DNA of 64,000 nt from NCBI RefSeq assembly GCF_007995085.1, contig NZ_VOQS01000005.1, positions 992,001 through 1,056,000 on the forward strand, read 5' to 3'. Of this stretch, positions 34,447-43,671 are shown one piece after another (the stretch's first letter is position 1; the number at the start of each line of letters is the position of its first letter). The stretch is from Paraburkholderia azotifigens (lineage in GTDB: Bacteria; Pseudomonadota; Gammaproteobacteria; Burkholderiales; Burkholderiaceae). The position numbers and the translations under genes are program-made. The notes beneath the pieces are model-generated. The model ran no database searches, had not been told where the DNA came from, and saw only the letters and a list, made by a program, of their open reading frames with translations.

Positions 34447-35082
34447 TCAATGCAATGCGTACACGGCGGCCAGCGCGATGACGGCTACGAGGCCCAACGC
34501 CCAGATCAGGGTCTTGCTGCTCGTGCCTTGGACGCTTTGTTCCCGCGCATGCTGCTTGACGCCGGACGGGGCATGGACGGTCGTGCCATCCGATGCAGCA
34601 TCGGCTGCCGCCGCTGCCCCGTCGTCCGATACCTGTGCCTGCCGTCCGACGACGGCCTCCGTAAACCGGCCAAAGAAGTCTTCGGCCATCTTGCGCGCGA
34701 CCCCGTCGATCAGCCGCGCGCCGACCTGGGCGAGACGGCCGCCGACCTGCGCGTGCGACCGGTACACGAGACGCGTGCCGCCGCTATCCGCCAGCAGGTC
34801 GACGTGCGCCCCGCCCTTGCCGAATCCCGCCGCGCCGCCCGATCCTTCGAAGGTCATCGAATACGATTGCGGCGGCTGCAGATCGGTCAGCATCATCCTG
34901 CCCTTGAAGCGCGCCTTGATCGGGCCCACCGTCGCCGCCATCACCATCTGAAACTGGTTATCGTCGACGCGTTCGAACGACTCGCAGCCCGGCACCGAGG
35001 CCTTGAGAATCTCCGGGTCGTTCAACGCCGCCCATACGCGTTCGCGCGGCAGCGGCAGAATCTGTTCGCCTGTCAGTTCCAT
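34447..35082 (-). CDS. CoxG-like SRPBCC protein (carbon monoxide dehydrogenase subunit G family)
   Basis: A protein of 211 residues starting at ATG 35082 (MELTGEQILPLPRERVW). The SRPBCC fold (residues 1-145) has the CoxG pattern ALNDPEILKASVPGCESFER and RLAQVGARLIDGVARKMAED. A linker and a single C-terminal membrane helix (LIWALGLVAVIALAAVYAL) anchor it to the inner membrane. CoxG-type proteins recruit or mature molybdenum hydroxylases at the membrane. It is placed between UbiD and MFS genes on the minus strand, 6-11 kb from the molybdenum hydroxylase genes of the same inferred regulon. Confidence 0.85.
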   Translation of the reverse strand: MELTGEQILPLPRERVWAALNDPEILKASVPGCESFERVDDNQFQMVMAATVGPIKARFKGRMMLTDLQPPQSYSMTFEGSGGAAGFGKGGAHVDLLADSGGTRLVYRSHAQVGGRLAQVGARLIDGVARKMAEDFFGRFTEAVVGRQAQVSDDGAAAAADAASDGTTVHAPSGVKQHAREQSVQGTSSKTLIWALGLVAVIALAAVYALH

Positions 35083-35202
35083 ATGCAGTTCTCCTTGTAG
35101 GCCGCCATCGAAAGCGCGCAACCCGGCGCGCCGCTCATGACGGCGGCCTGCATGATCGGTATGTGGCGCATCGCGCGCCGCTTCATGCCGCGTCGCGCGG
35201 CG

Positions 35203-36702
35203 TCAGCCCAGAATGTGTTGCCATTTCGCGCGCGTCTTTTCCTGCAGTTCCTTGCTGGCTTCCGCGACCTGCGGAAACTCGTGCAGAAAATCGAACGGAC
35301 GACACGCGTCGATGATCGCCTTCGAGTTGAACGGCGCCTTGTACGGGTTCGCAATCGACATCGGATCGTTCTTCGAACCCATCCCGCGCCTGACGATGTC
35401 GATATCGATGTCGGGGTCCGTGCGGGTGGCGACGGCCCACATCACTTCCTGCAGATTCGACGGATCGATGTCCTCGTCGACCACGATCGAATAACGCGAC
35501 ATATAAGCGCCGACGCCGCACTGACTGAGAATGTGTCCCGCCTGGCGCGCGTGCCCCGCGTAGCGCTGACGGATCGCCACGACGTTGAACATGCGCGCGC
35601 CGCCGATTTCATGAGCCCACACGCCGGCGACATCCGGCACGCCCGCCGCCTGCAATGCATCGACGAGCAGCGCCGAGCGCATCACCGCCTTCGAATACGA
35701 ATAGTCGTTGGGCGGCTTCGCGGGCGGGCTGCCCATGATGATCGGGTTGTTGCGGTAGTAGATGCGCTCGATGGTCACGACGGGCGCGGTCTCCGCCTTG
35801 CCCGGGTAATAGCCGTGAAACTCGCCGAACGGTCCTTCTATCCTGACGTCGCCGGGATGCGCGTAGCCCTCGATCACGATCTCGGACGCGCACGGAAACG
35901 GCAGATCCGTCAACTGCCCCTTCACCACGGAAACCGGCTGCTTCAGGATCGCGCCGATGTAGTTGTACTCGCACATGCCGAACGGCACTTCGATCCCCGA
36001 GATTAGATAGCCGAGCGGATCGCAGCCGATCACGATCGCCACCGGGAACGGCTTGCCCGCCTTCATGTGCTTGTCGTACTGGATGGCGCCATGCTTGCCG
36101 GGGATCATGTCGAGGCCGACGTGGTTCCTGTCGTGAATCATCACGCGATAGGTGCCGACGTTGATCCAGTCGGAGTCGAGGTCCTTCGTCACCACCATGC
36201 AGCCCGTGCCGATGTAGCGTCCGCCGTCCTTCTCGTGCCACAGCGGTGCAGGAAACGAGAAGAGATCGACGTCGGCGCCGGACTGGATGTTGTCGAACAC
36301 GGGGCCGCCCGCAACCGTCACGGGCGCGTATTCGGGCGCGTGCGCCTGCCACTGCTTCGGCTTGCCGCGCAGCGTCTCCACGAGTGCGCGATGGTCCGCC
36401 TGATGGCCGACGCGCAGGATCGAGGAAAGGCGCGCCGGGCTCGCGGTGCTGCATGTCAGCACGCGATGTCCGCTGGGATAGCCGGGAATATCGTCGAACA
36501 GCAGCGCGGCGGGACGCGCCTTCTTCACGTTCAGCTCGCTGATGGCGCCCAGTTCCAGATTCCAGTCGGCGCCCGATACATCGGTCAGTTCATCGAGCGC
36601 GCGGGCCTCGTCCAGCCATGCGCGCAGATCCAGCGAGTGGGTATTCGAACTCTGTGTCACGTCCTGTGTCTCCTGTCGAGCAGCGTCTTGCTCCGATTCC
36701 AT
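35203..36702 (-). CDS. UbiD-family (de)carboxylase, first copy
   Basis: A protein of 499 residues starting at ATG 36702 (MESEQDAARQETQ). It has UbiD features: VEVPFGMCEYNYIGAI-type motif (here IEVPFGMCEYNYIG), EGPFGEFHGYYPG with the catalytic Glu/Arg region, and the C-terminal VVDEDIDPSNLQEVMWAVAT. These enzymes use prenylated FMN to decarboxylate (or carboxylate) aromatic and alpha,beta-unsaturated acids in the cytosol. It heads a minus-strand unit with CoxG-like and MFS genes. A three-half-site operator stands about 65-90 bp upstream. The cofactor would come from the UbiX encoded at 54.5 kb. Confidence 0.9.
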   Translation of the reverse strand: MESEQDAARQETQDVTQSSNTHSLDLRAWLDEARALDELTDVSGADWNLELGAISELNVKKARPAALLFDDIPGYPSGHRVLTCSTASPARLSSILRVGHQADHRALVETLRGKPKQWQAHAPEYAPVTVAGGPVFDNIQSGADVDLFSFPAPLWHEKDGGRYIGTGCMVVTKDLDSDWINVGTYRVMIHDRNHVGLDMIPGKHGAIQYDKHMKAGKPFPVAIVIGCDPLGYLISGIEVPFGMCEYNYIGAILKQPVSVVKGQLTDLPFPCASEIVIEGYAHPGDVRIEGPFGEFHGYYPGKAETAPVVTIERIYYRNNPIIMGSPPAKPPNDYSYSKAVMRSALLVDALQAAGVPDVAGVWAHEIGGARMFNVVAIRQRYAGHARQAGHILSQCGVGAYMSRYSIVVDEDIDPSNLQEVMWAVATRTDPDIDIDIVRRGMGSKNDPMSIANPYKAPFNSKAIIDACRPFDFLHEFPQVAEASKELQEKTRAKWQHILG

Positions 36703-36767
36703 ACAAGGTGGTTGTTCTCGTGCTGCAACATTGAAGCAATGCCACATGCCGTGCAAACGACCATCGT

Positions 36768-36793
36768 TCATGTCACGGATGAGAACGATTCAT
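36768..36793 (+). promoter_or_regulatory. Three-half-site operator upstream of ubiD copy 1
   Basis: TCATG-tcacg-GATGA-gaacg-ATTCAT. It matches the shared element with one mismatch in the middle half-site. It lies between the thioesterase gene and the first UbiD gene. Confidence 0.7.
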
Positions 36794-36817
36794 GCGCTGC
36801 CCACGCGCTACCGCCCG

Positions 36818-37255
36818 TCAGTCGAGTTCGCCGCCGCGTGCGCCCGACGGTTCGCGCCGCCCATATCCGCCCGCGTACTTGAACGTGCCTTGCGCGGTGG
36901 CGATCAGCGTTTTCGAATCGATCCACGCTTCGCCGCGCGCAAAGAATATCGAGCGGCCCTTGCGTTCGAGAAAGCCCTTGCCGATCAGCGTCGTGCCGAC
37001 GCCCTTGTCGAGGAAATTCAGCGTCAGCGACAGCGTCACGCCGTGAATCGGCCGCTGCGGATCGGCGCTATACAGGCCCGCGTATCCGCACGCAGCGTCG
37101 AGCAACGTGGCGACCACGCCGCCCTGCAGCACGCGCTGGCGATTCAGCAGTTCGGGCTGCAGGTCGAGGCAGAACTCCGCGTAGCCTTCGCGCCAGTCGG
37201 TACGCGTCATGCCGAGGCTGGCAAGAAACGGGTTTTCCAGTACATCGATGTCCAT
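36818..37255 (-). CDS. PaaI-family hotdog thioesterase
   Basis: A protein of 145 residues with one hotdog fold. LQGGVVATLLDAACGYAGL is the PaaI/4HBT active-site helix (the usual His-Gly-Gly is Gln-Gly-Gly here), and GVTLSLTLNFLDKG and GKGFLERKGRSIFFARGEAW are the conserved strands. It hydrolyses acyl- or aryl-CoA esters in the cytosol. A role in releasing CoA from the pathway product or in rescuing stalled CoA esters is inferred from the neighbouring CoA ligase and LysR genes. Operator-like sites lie on both sides. Confidence 0.85.
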   Translation of the reverse strand: MDIDVLENPFLASLGMTRTDWREGYAEFCLDLQPELLNRQRVLQGGVVATLLDAACGYAGLYSADPQRPIHGVTLSLTLNFLDKGVGTTLIGKGFLERKGRSIFFARGEAWIDSKTLIATAQGTFKYAGGYGRREPSGARGGELD

Positions 37256-37676
37256 CGTTCGTTTCCCTCTCTGCGATCAGCGGCTCATTGCGCGTATCGC
37301 TTCTTGTTGTCCTTGCAGTGCCGACGTGGCTTCGCACGAGCGCAGAGCTGACCATTGCCTTGCCGTTGAACACGCGATGTTCCGGGTTTGTAACAATTGA
37401 TTCATGTGCGCCGATGGAGGACGCTTCGTTCGACCGCACCAAGAGTGCCCGAGCGCTTTCGGCACGCGCAAACTAACTTTTCTCATGTCCGGCATGAAAA
37501 AGTTTCATTGTCGCGAGGGGTCGTAACGGGTCGATCATCCGTGCATCCGGCGGGGTTCGGCCTGGGCCGCCGTGTGACCTCATGCGGGCCCTGCGTCGCC
37601 GCGCGGAGCGTCGGAGCGCGTAGAGGAAACCCGCTACAATCCGTCACCAGGTGACTTGCATTGCGCTGACATCTAG
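37256..37676. other. 421-bp divergent control region, thioesterase/LysR
   Basis: It contains one copy of the three-half-site operator at 37483-37508. No gene is supported. It probably carries the promoters of the thioesterase-UbiD side and of the LysR-ligase side. Confidence 0.6.
37483..37508 (+). promoter_or_regulatory. Three-half-site operator in the thioesterase/LysR divergent region
   Basis: TCATG-tccgg-CATGA-aaaag-TTTCAT. It is an exact match to the shared consensus, about 170 bp upstream of the LysR gene and 230 bp upstream of the thioesterase gene. Confidence 0.8.
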
Positions 37677-38642
37677 ATGAGACCCTACATACCCTCTCTG
37701 CAGAGCTTGCTTGCGTTCGAGGCGGCATCGCGACATCTCAGCTTCACCCGTGCGGCACAGGAGCTCGAGCTGACGCAAACGGCGATCAGCCATCAGATCA
37801 AGACGCTCGAAGAACGCCTCGAGATCAAGCTGTTCGTGCGACGCCGCAACGTCCTCACCTTGACGCCAGCGGCACGCGAGTATCTGGATTCCGTGCACGA
37901 GGCGATCAATCTGCTGTCGCTGGCCACTGCGCATGCACGCAAGAAAAAGCCGAGCACGGTTCTCACGGTCACCTGCCTGCCCACCTACGCGGTCAAATGC
38001 CTGATCCCCGCGTTGCCTGAATTCCAGCGCGCGTATCCCGACATCACGGTGCACGTCGCCACCAGTTCCACGTTCAACGAGTTCGACCGCAACAGCTACG
38101 ACGTCGCCATCCGTTATGGCTCGGGGCGCTGGGCATCGGCGCGCTCGGACCGTCTGCACGGCGAGGAGTTCTTCCCCGTGTGCTCGCCCGCCGTGCTCGA
38201 AGAAGCGGGCAAGTTCGGCTCGGTCGCGGAAGGTCTCGCACGCATGCGGCAGATTCGCACGTACTTCTATTCGATGTATCAGGACGACTGGCCCGCGTGG
38301 CTCGAAGCCGCCGTGCGCGAACCCGTCGAATTCGCGGGCGAGTCGGTGTTCCATCTGCAACTGACATCGCTCGCTGCGGCGCTCGACGGTGTCGGCATCG
38401 CGATCGGCCGCACGCCGCTCGTCGACGGCGATCTCGCCAGCGGCAAGCTCGTGGCGCCGTTCGATGTGCGCGTGCCGTCCAGTTCCGCGTATTTCGTCTC
38501 GTCGCCGAACGACAAGGCGCGTACGAAGAAGGTCGAACTGTTCCGCGAATGGGCGCTCGCGCGCCTCGGCGAAACCGCTGCCGCCGACGGCACAGCAGCG
38601 CCACGCCGCGTCACGGCGCCGTCGGTGCCGGAGCCTTGCTGA
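37677..38642 (+). CDS. LysR-type regulator, probable controller of the aromatic-acid regulon
   Basis: A protein of 321 residues. The N-terminal winged HTH is LLAFEAASRHLSFTRAAQEL then ELTQTAISHQIKTLEERLEI, close to the GcvA/AmpR-type LysR subgroup. The effector domain follows (TVTCLPTYAVKCLIPALPEF, SYDVAIRYGSG, DGVGIAIGRTPLVDGDLASG). It is co-transcribed with the CoA-ligase gene that starts four bases after its stop. Seven related three-half-site elements in the window lie at catabolic gene starts, and this is the only LysR gene here, so it is the best candidate for the protein that binds them. Confidence 0.93.
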   Translation: MRPYIPSLQSLLAFEAASRHLSFTRAAQELELTQTAISHQIKTLEERLEIKLFVRRRNVLTLTPAAREYLDSVHEAINLLSLATAHARKKKPSTVLTVTCLPTYAVKCLIPALPEFQRAYPDITVHVATSSTFNEFDRNSYDVAIRYGSGRWASARSDRLHGEEFFPVCSPAVLEEAGKFGSVAEGLARMRQIRTYFYSMYQDDWPAWLEAAVREPVEFAGESVFHLQLTSLAAALDGVGIAIGRTPLVDGDLASGKLVAPFDVRVPSSSAYFVSSPNDKARTKKVELFREWALARLGETAAADGTAAPRRVTAPSVPEPC

Positions 38643-38646
38643 GTTC

Positions 38647-40278
38647 ATGTCGAGCGCCCGAGACCCCGTAGCCGAGCCCATCTGGCGCACCGCTGCCGAC
38701 CTGATCGAGCAGCATCGGCGGGAAACGCCTGACAAGCCTGCCATCGTGGATGTCGACCGGCGTATCAATCTGAGCTTCGAACAGCTTGCCCGTTCCGTCG
38801 ACGCCATCGCCCGGCAATTCGCGCGCCGCGGCATCACCCGGGGCGCGCGTATCGTGCTCGCCGATTGCGATGCGCCCGACAAGCTGCTGCTGTGGCTCGG
38901 CGCATGGCGTCTGGGCGCGATCGTGTGTCCGCTCGACGTGCTGTTCATCGGCGACGAGACGGCTCGAACGCTGCTCGACACGATCCAGCCGACGCTCGTC
39001 GTGATGCCCGAAGACGCAGCCGATACCACCGTAGCGAGCGCGAATGCGCCCGTCGTGCGCTTCGTTTCATGGGCGTCGGGAGACAGCGCGAACGCGCAGC
39101 CGGGCAAGGACATCATTGCCCTCGCCGCACACGCTGACGATGCGGCACAAGCCGGCGACACACGGCCGCTGCCCGACGCCGCGACGATCTCCAACCCCGG
39201 CGATATCGCTTCGATGTGCTGCACATCGGGCACGACGGGTATTCCGAAGATCGTCGTGTACGATCACGCGTGCTACTGGCTCAACGGACTCGACAGCATC
39301 GATCTGCTCGGCCTGACCCGCGACGACCGCACGCTCGAATACCGTTCGTTCGACTGGTATTCGGCGCAGATACTCAGCTTCATTCCGTTCCTGCAGCTGG
39401 GTTCGACACTGTGCATCGCGCGCCGCTTTTCGCGCAGCCGCTTCGGCGACTGGATTCGCGACCACAGGATCACCGTGAGCGCCGGCGTGCCGACGGTGCT
39501 CAACATGCTGCTCGAACCGCCCCTCGAGGTGCCCGCCGGCACGTTTGCCTCGCTGCGCGCGATGACCTGCAGCACAGCGCCGCTCTCGCCCGCTCAATGG
39601 CAGCGGTTCGAGCAGCGGTACGGCATCCGCATCCTCAATCTGTACGGTTCGTCGGAAGCGGGATGGATGTGCGGCAACCGCCTGCATCGCCGCGAGATCG
39701 GCACGGTCGGTTATCCCGCCGCGCACATCGCGTTCGATATCGTCGACTCCGAAGGCGCGTCCTGCGCCCCCGATGTCAAAGGCCAGGTGGTGGTCGACGG
39801 CGCCAAGCTCGCGCTCGGCGTGCTGCAACGCGACGGCTCGCTGCTGCCTATCCGCGGCACGCCGCTCTTCACGCGCGATATCGCCGCACGCGACGCCCAG
39901 GGCTTCGTGCGGATGGCGGCACGCATGGACGATCTCATCATTCGCGGCGGCGTGAAGATCGTCCCGCAGGAAATCGAGGAGATCGTGCGCGCGCATCCGC
40001 AGGTGCTGGACGTCGCGGCACTGGGCGTGCCGGACCCCGTGTACGGACAGGAAACCGTATGTTTCGTGGTGCCGCAGCCGGGCGCTACGCCGGACGAAGC
40101 CGCGCTGCTCGCGCATTGCCGCGAATACCTCGCGCGCGAGAAGATGCCGCGTGCGGTCTTCATGATTCAGGCGCTGCCGCGCAGCGCGCGCGGCAAGATC
40201 CTGCGGGACGCGCTGCGTCAGCAGTGGTGGCAGATCGTCAATGCGCGGCGCGACATGTCGGAACCGGAGTGCGAGTAG
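38647..40278 (+). CDS. Class I adenylate-forming aryl/acyl-CoA ligase
   Basis: A protein of 543 residues starting at ATG 38647, four bases after the LysR stop. ANL motifs: A3 P-loop CTSGTTGIPK (192-201), A5 LYGSSEAGWMCG, A8 hinge RMDDLIIRGGVKI, and A10 with catalytic lysine SARGKILRD. It should activate a carboxylic acid via the acyl-AMP to a CoA thioester. The overall pattern resembles benzoate/furoate-type CoA ligases more than fatty-acyl ligases. In context it would activate the decarboxylated aromatic or heteroaromatic acid before the molybdenum hydroxylase acts. It converges with the XdhC gene. Confidence 0.88.
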   Translation: MSSARDPVAEPIWRTAADLIEQHRRETPDKPAIVDVDRRINLSFEQLARSVDAIARQFARRGITRGARIVLADCDAPDKLLLWLGAWRLGAIVCPLDVLFIGDETARTLLDTIQPTLVVMPEDAADTTVASANAPVVRFVSWASGDSANAQPGKDIIALAAHADDAAQAGDTRPLPDAATISNPGDIASMCCTSGTTGIPKIVVYDHACYWLNGLDSIDLLGLTRDDRTLEYRSFDWYSAQILSFIPFLQLGSTLCIARRFSRSRFGDWIRDHRITVSAGVPTVLNMLLEPPLEVPAGTFASLRAMTCSTAPLSPAQWQRFEQRYGIRILNLYGSSEAGWMCGNRLHRREIGTVGYPAAHIAFDIVDSEGASCAPDVKGQVVVDGAKLALGVLQRDGSLLPIRGTPLFTRDIAARDAQGFVRMAARMDDLIIRGGVKIVPQEIEEIVRAHPQVLDVAALGVPDPVYGQETVCFVVPQPGATPDEAALLAHCREYLAREKMPRAVFMIQALPRSARGKILRDALRQQWWQIVNARRDMSEPECE

Positions 40279-40299
40279 ACGCGCTCCCGCTGTCGCGAT

Positions 40300-41331
40300 C
40301 TAGCGGGTCAAAGCCGCCGCGCACACCGCGCCCGGTTCCTGCTCGCGTTTTCCCTGCGCCACATCCAGCGCGTGCGGCAACCTCACGCCATTCTTCGCAG
40401 CCGTCATTTCCGCTGCGATCGACACGGCGATTTCCGGCGGCGTCCTGCTGCCGATATAGATGCCCGCGGGGCCATGCAGCCGCGCGAGCTGCCGGTCGTC
40501 CAGATCGAACAGTCTGAGCCGCTCGCGCCGCGCGTCGCTGTTGCGCCGCGAGCCGATGGCCGCGACATAGAACGCGTCGGTCTGCAGCGCGTCGATCAGC
40601 GCGAGATCGTCGAGTTTCGGGTCGTGGGTCAGTGCAACGACGGCGCTGTGTCCGTCGAGGCACATGTCCAGCACCGTATCGTCGGGCATCGTCCGCACGA
40701 GGTGCACGCCCGGCATCGGCCACGCATCGGCGTATTCGTCGCGCGGGTCGCATACGGTCACCTGATAACCAAGCCCGTTCGCAATTCCCGCCAGGAAGCG
40801 CGACAGGTCGCCTGCACCGATGATCAGCAGCCGATAGCGCGGCCCGTGCACGCTCACCAGCGTCTTGCCGTCGAAGCGCAACTGCTCGTCCGGCGATGCC
40901 CGCCGCAGCCGCGCGCGGCCGCTTGCCAGATCGAGTTCGCGCGCGATCAGATTGCCGTCCGCGATCTGATCGCAGAGTTCGCTCATGGCCGTCAACGACG
41001 CATCGCCTGCCAGCGGTTCGATCACGAGCTGCATCGTGCCGCCGCATGGCAGACCGAAACGCCGCGCTTCCTCGGCGCTGACGCCGTAGGTCGCGACTTC
41101 GGGGCGTTCGCCCGCAAGAAGCTGCGCGCGGGCGCGCGCCATCAGATCGTCTTCGATGCAGCCACCGGAGACCGAGCCGTTCACCACGCCGTCGTCGCGC
41201 ATGGCGAGCAGCGCACCGACGGGACGCGGGCTCGAGCCCCATGTGCGCGTCACGGTCACCAGCGCGACACGGCGTCCCGCCTTCAGCCAGCCGACGGCAT
41301 GATGCAGCACGGTCACGTCGATGCTGTCCAT
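40300..41331 (-). CDS. xdhC: XdhC-family molybdenum cofactor sulfuration/insertion chaperone
   Basis: A protein of 343 residues starting at ATG 41331 (MDSIDVTVLHHAVGW) with GAGGAGGC upstream. The N-terminal XdhC/CoxI domain (VALVTVTRTWGSSPRPVGAL, GSVSGGCIED, PCGGTMQLVIEPL) and the C-terminal Rossmann-type domain (YRLLIIGAGDLSRFLAGIA, GSRRNSDARRERL, GPAGIYIGSRTPPEIAVSIA) are complete. It binds molybdenum cofactor, helps its sulfuration and inserts it into xanthine-dehydrogenase-family enzymes. It is last in the minus-strand operon with the three hydroxylase subunits. Confidence 0.93.
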   Translation of the reverse strand: MDSIDVTVLHHAVGWLKAGRRVALVTVTRTWGSSPRPVGALLAMRDDGVVNGSVSGGCIEDDLMARARAQLLAGERPEVATYGVSAEEARRFGLPCGGTMQLVIEPLAGDASLTAMSELCDQIADGNLIARELDLASGRARLRRASPDEQLRFDGKTLVSVHGPRYRLLIIGAGDLSRFLAGIANGLGYQVTVCDPRDEYADAWPMPGVHLVRTMPDDTVLDMCLDGHSAVVALTHDPKLDDLALIDALQTDAFYVAAIGSRRNSDARRERLRLFDLDDRQLARLHGPAGIYIGSRTPPEIAVSIAAEMTAAKNGVRLPHALDVAQGKREQEPGAVCAAALTR

Positions 41332-41354
41332 AGCCTCCTCCTGAAGCTGCCGGT

Positions 41355-41732
41355 TCAGGCAGCGCGGTGCGCCACCATTTGCAGCTCGACGAGAAAGCCA
41401 TGATGCAGTTCCGGCACGGGCACGACCGCGCGCGCCGGCTTGTGCGCGCCAAAGTGCTCCGCGTACAGACGGTTGAATTCCGGCCAGTTCTTCACGTCGA
41501 CGATATAAGCGGTGCACTGCACGACGTCCGTCAGTTCGCACCCTGCTTCGGCAAGCACGCTGGTGCAGTGCGCGAGCGTCGCGCGTACCTGGCGTTCGAA
41601 ATTGTCGGGGCCGTCGGTAGCGACGCCCGGTCCGGGCAGCATGCCCGACACGAACGTGAAGCCGCCTGCCTGCACGGCCTGCGTATAGTGACCGCCCGGC
41701 GACGGCGCTTTTTCGGTGAAGATGAAGTTCAT
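41355..41732 (-). CDS. RidA-family protein (YjgF/YER057c/UK114)
   Basis: A protein of 125 residues starting at ATG 41732 (MNFIFTEKAPSPGGHYTQAV). It has the trimeric RidA fold with VSGMLPGPG, VVQCTAYIVDVKNWPEFNRLYAEHF and PARAVVPVPEL, where the Arg that binds the carboxylate of the imine substrate is present. Such proteins hydrolyse reactive enamines/imines or act as specific deaminases in N-heterocycle pathways. It sits between the MFS and XdhC genes, which hints at a nitrogen-containing intermediate in this pathway. Confidence 0.9.
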   Translation of the reverse strand: MNFIFTEKAPSPGGHYTQAVQAGGFTFVSGMLPGPGVATDGPDNFERQVRATLAHCTSVLAEAGCELTDVVQCTAYIVDVKNWPEFNRLYAEHFGAHKPARAVVPVPELHHGFLVELQMVAHRAA

Positions 41733-41734
41733 GA

Positions 41735-43114
41735 TCAGACCTGTTCGGGTAAGGGTTTGCCGCGCGTTTCCGGAAGAAACGGCACGAGTGCGAGACCGAC
41801 GAGATAGATGAAGCCGACCGTGACGGCTGCATGACCGTAGCCGCCGAAGCGGGCGATCAGCGTACCGGCGACGAGCGGCCCAGTCCACGCCAGAAAGCGC
41901 GGAACATTGAAACACAGCGCGATCGCTGTGCCGCGCACGCGCGTGGGATAGAGCTCGGGCAGCCACGTCGGCATCCATGTGTACTGGCCGAGACTGAAGA
42001 AGCCCGACACGCACGCGACGGCGAGCAGCAACGCGACATCGTGCGTCCATATGAACAGCACAGGCGTGATGATGAACGCCACCGCGAAGAACAGCGCGGT
42101 GACGCGCTTGCGGCCGTAAGCGTCGGCGAGAAAGCCGAGGCCGATATAACCGGCGATCGCGCCGACGTTGTACGCCATGCCCGCAAAGCTCGCCCATTGC
42201 GCCGCATGCAGGCCCGCGCGCGCCGCGACTGCGCCGATGTACGGCGGCACCCACGTCGAAATGCCCCACCAGCCGAGCGTCGTGCTGAGCGACATCAGCA
42301 CCGCGATCCACGTACGGCGGCGCAGCTTCGGATCGGCGAGCAGATCGGTGAGCGTGAAACGCGCCAGCGCCTGTTCGCCGTCGTCGAGCACCGCGCCCGC
42401 CTTTTTGCGTTCGCGCGTCGCCTTGCGCTGCGCGTTCACGCGCTCCCACTGCTCCGATTCGGGGATGCCCGCGCGCATCCACAACGTCGCGAGGCCGGGC
42501 AGCACGCCGATCAGATACATGTAGCGCCACGCGTGGTCGCCCATTCCGCTCACGAAGAGCCAGATCAGCGACGCCACGAAGAAGCCCGTGCCGAGCCCGC
42601 ATTGCATGAGGCCCGCGCCTTTGCCGCGATGACGGTCGGGCCAGATTTCGGCTGTCATGGCCGTGCCTGTCGCCCACTCGGAACCCATCGCGAGTCCGAC
42701 GACGAAGCGCAGCGCCGCAAACGACGCCCAGTCCCACGACAACGCGCTCAGGCCCGTGGTGAGCGAATACGCCAGAATGGCGAGCATCATCATGCGCTTG
42801 CGTCCGACGTAGTCGGTCAGGATGCCGCCGATCAGCCCGCCGATGCCCCAGCCCAGCAGCGTCAGCGCGATCACGAGCCCTGCGTAGAACGGAATCTGCG
42901 CGTGCGCGGACGGCGCCAGCAGTTGCCCGAGCGCGACGCCCACGGTCAGAACGAGCGCATAGGTCTCGTAGCCGTCGAAGAACCAGCCGAGATTGGATGC
43001 GGCCAGCGCGCTCCACTGCTTGCGGCTGATCGAGCGATACCACACGACGTCTTCACCGGCGCTGCGTGACTGCGCATGCACGGCGCCGGACCTCTCCTCC
43101 AGAGGTTGCTGCAT
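41735..43114 (-). CDS. MFS transporter (aromatic-acid/metabolite:H+ symporter type)
   Basis: A protein of 459 residues starting at ATG 43114 (MQQPLEERSGAVHAQ). It has 12 helices; SNLGWFFDGYETYALVLTVG in helix 1 carries the Asp-Gly-Tyr-Glu motif of the sialate/benzoate-like MHS/AAHS carriers, and GGILTDYVGRKRMMMLAI is the loop 2-3 motif. It lies between the 2Fe-2S subunit and RidA genes, with a two-base gap to RidA, so uptake of the pathway substrate or a precursor is likely. Confidence 0.88.
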   Translation of the reverse strand: MQQPLEERSGAVHAQSRSAGEDVVWYRSISRKQWSALAASNLGWFFDGYETYALVLTVGVALGQLLAPSAHAQIPFYAGLVIALTLLGWGIGGLIGGILTDYVGRKRMMMLAILAYSLTTGLSALSWDWASFAALRFVVGLAMGSEWATGTAMTAEIWPDRHRGKGAGLMQCGLGTGFFVASLIWLFVSGMGDHAWRYMYLIGVLPGLATLWMRAGIPESEQWERVNAQRKATRERKKAGAVLDDGEQALARFTLTDLLADPKLRRRTWIAVLMSLSTTLGWWGISTWVPPYIGAVAARAGLHAAQWASFAGMAYNVGAIAGYIGLGFLADAYGRKRVTALFFAVAFIITPVLFIWTHDVALLLAVACVSGFFSLGQYTWMPTWLPELYPTRVRGTAIALCFNVPRFLAWTGPLVAGTLIARFGGYGHAAVTVGFIYLVGLALVPFLPETRGKPLPEQV

Positions 43115-43170
43115 CGACCGTCTCCTTGTTGTCGCGCGCCCATGTTCCGGCGCGCGTGCCGCCGGGAATT

Positions 43171-43668
43171 TTACGCGGGCACGGCGCCCTCCGACCGGCG
43201 CATCTGTGCCGCGAGCTTCACGGCCTCGATGATTTCGGGGTACGCCGCGCAACGGCACAGGTTACCCGACAGAAAATGCCGGATCTCGGCTTCCGTCGGA
43301 TCGGGGTTGCGGTCGAGCAACTGGCGGCTCATCAGGATGAAACCCGATGTGCAGAAGCCGCACTGGAACGCGCCGCATTCGATAAAGGCCCGCTGCACGA
43401 CATCGAGTTCGCCGTTCGCGTCGAGATGCTCGACCGTGGTGACTTCGCCGCCGTCGGCCATCGCCGCGAGGTACAGGCAGCCCGACACGCTCTCGCCGTT
43501 GACGATCACCGTGCAGCAGCCGCACAGGCCCTGGCCGCAGCTTTCGCGCGCGCCGTACAGCGCGAACTGCTGGCGCAGCACTTCCAGAATCGTCTGATGC
43601 GGCTCGATTGCGGCGCTCACCCGTTCGCCGTTCAGCGTGAAATGAATCGTGATGGACGTGGTGCTCAT
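43171..43668 (-). CDS. Molybdenum hydroxylase small subunit, two [2Fe-2S] clusters
   Basis: A protein of 165 residues. The N-terminal plant-type ferredoxin motif ESCGQGLCGCCTV (Cys44, 49, 52 with Cys64) and the C-terminal helical cluster domain (FQCGFCTSGFILM and LSGNLCRCAAYPEI) give the two clusters of the CoxS/XdhA type. It passes electrons from the molybdenum site to FAD. Its start follows the large-subunit stop by three bases. Confidence 0.95.
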   Translation of the reverse strand: MSTTSITIHFTLNGERVSAAIEPHQTILEVLRQQFALYGARESCGQGLCGCCTVIVNGESVSGCLYLAAMADGGEVTTVEHLDANGELDVVQRAFIECGAFQCGFCTSGFILMSRQLLDRNPDPTEAEIRHFLSGNLCRCAAYPEIIEAVKLAAQMRRSEGAVPA

Positions 43669-43671
43669 GGT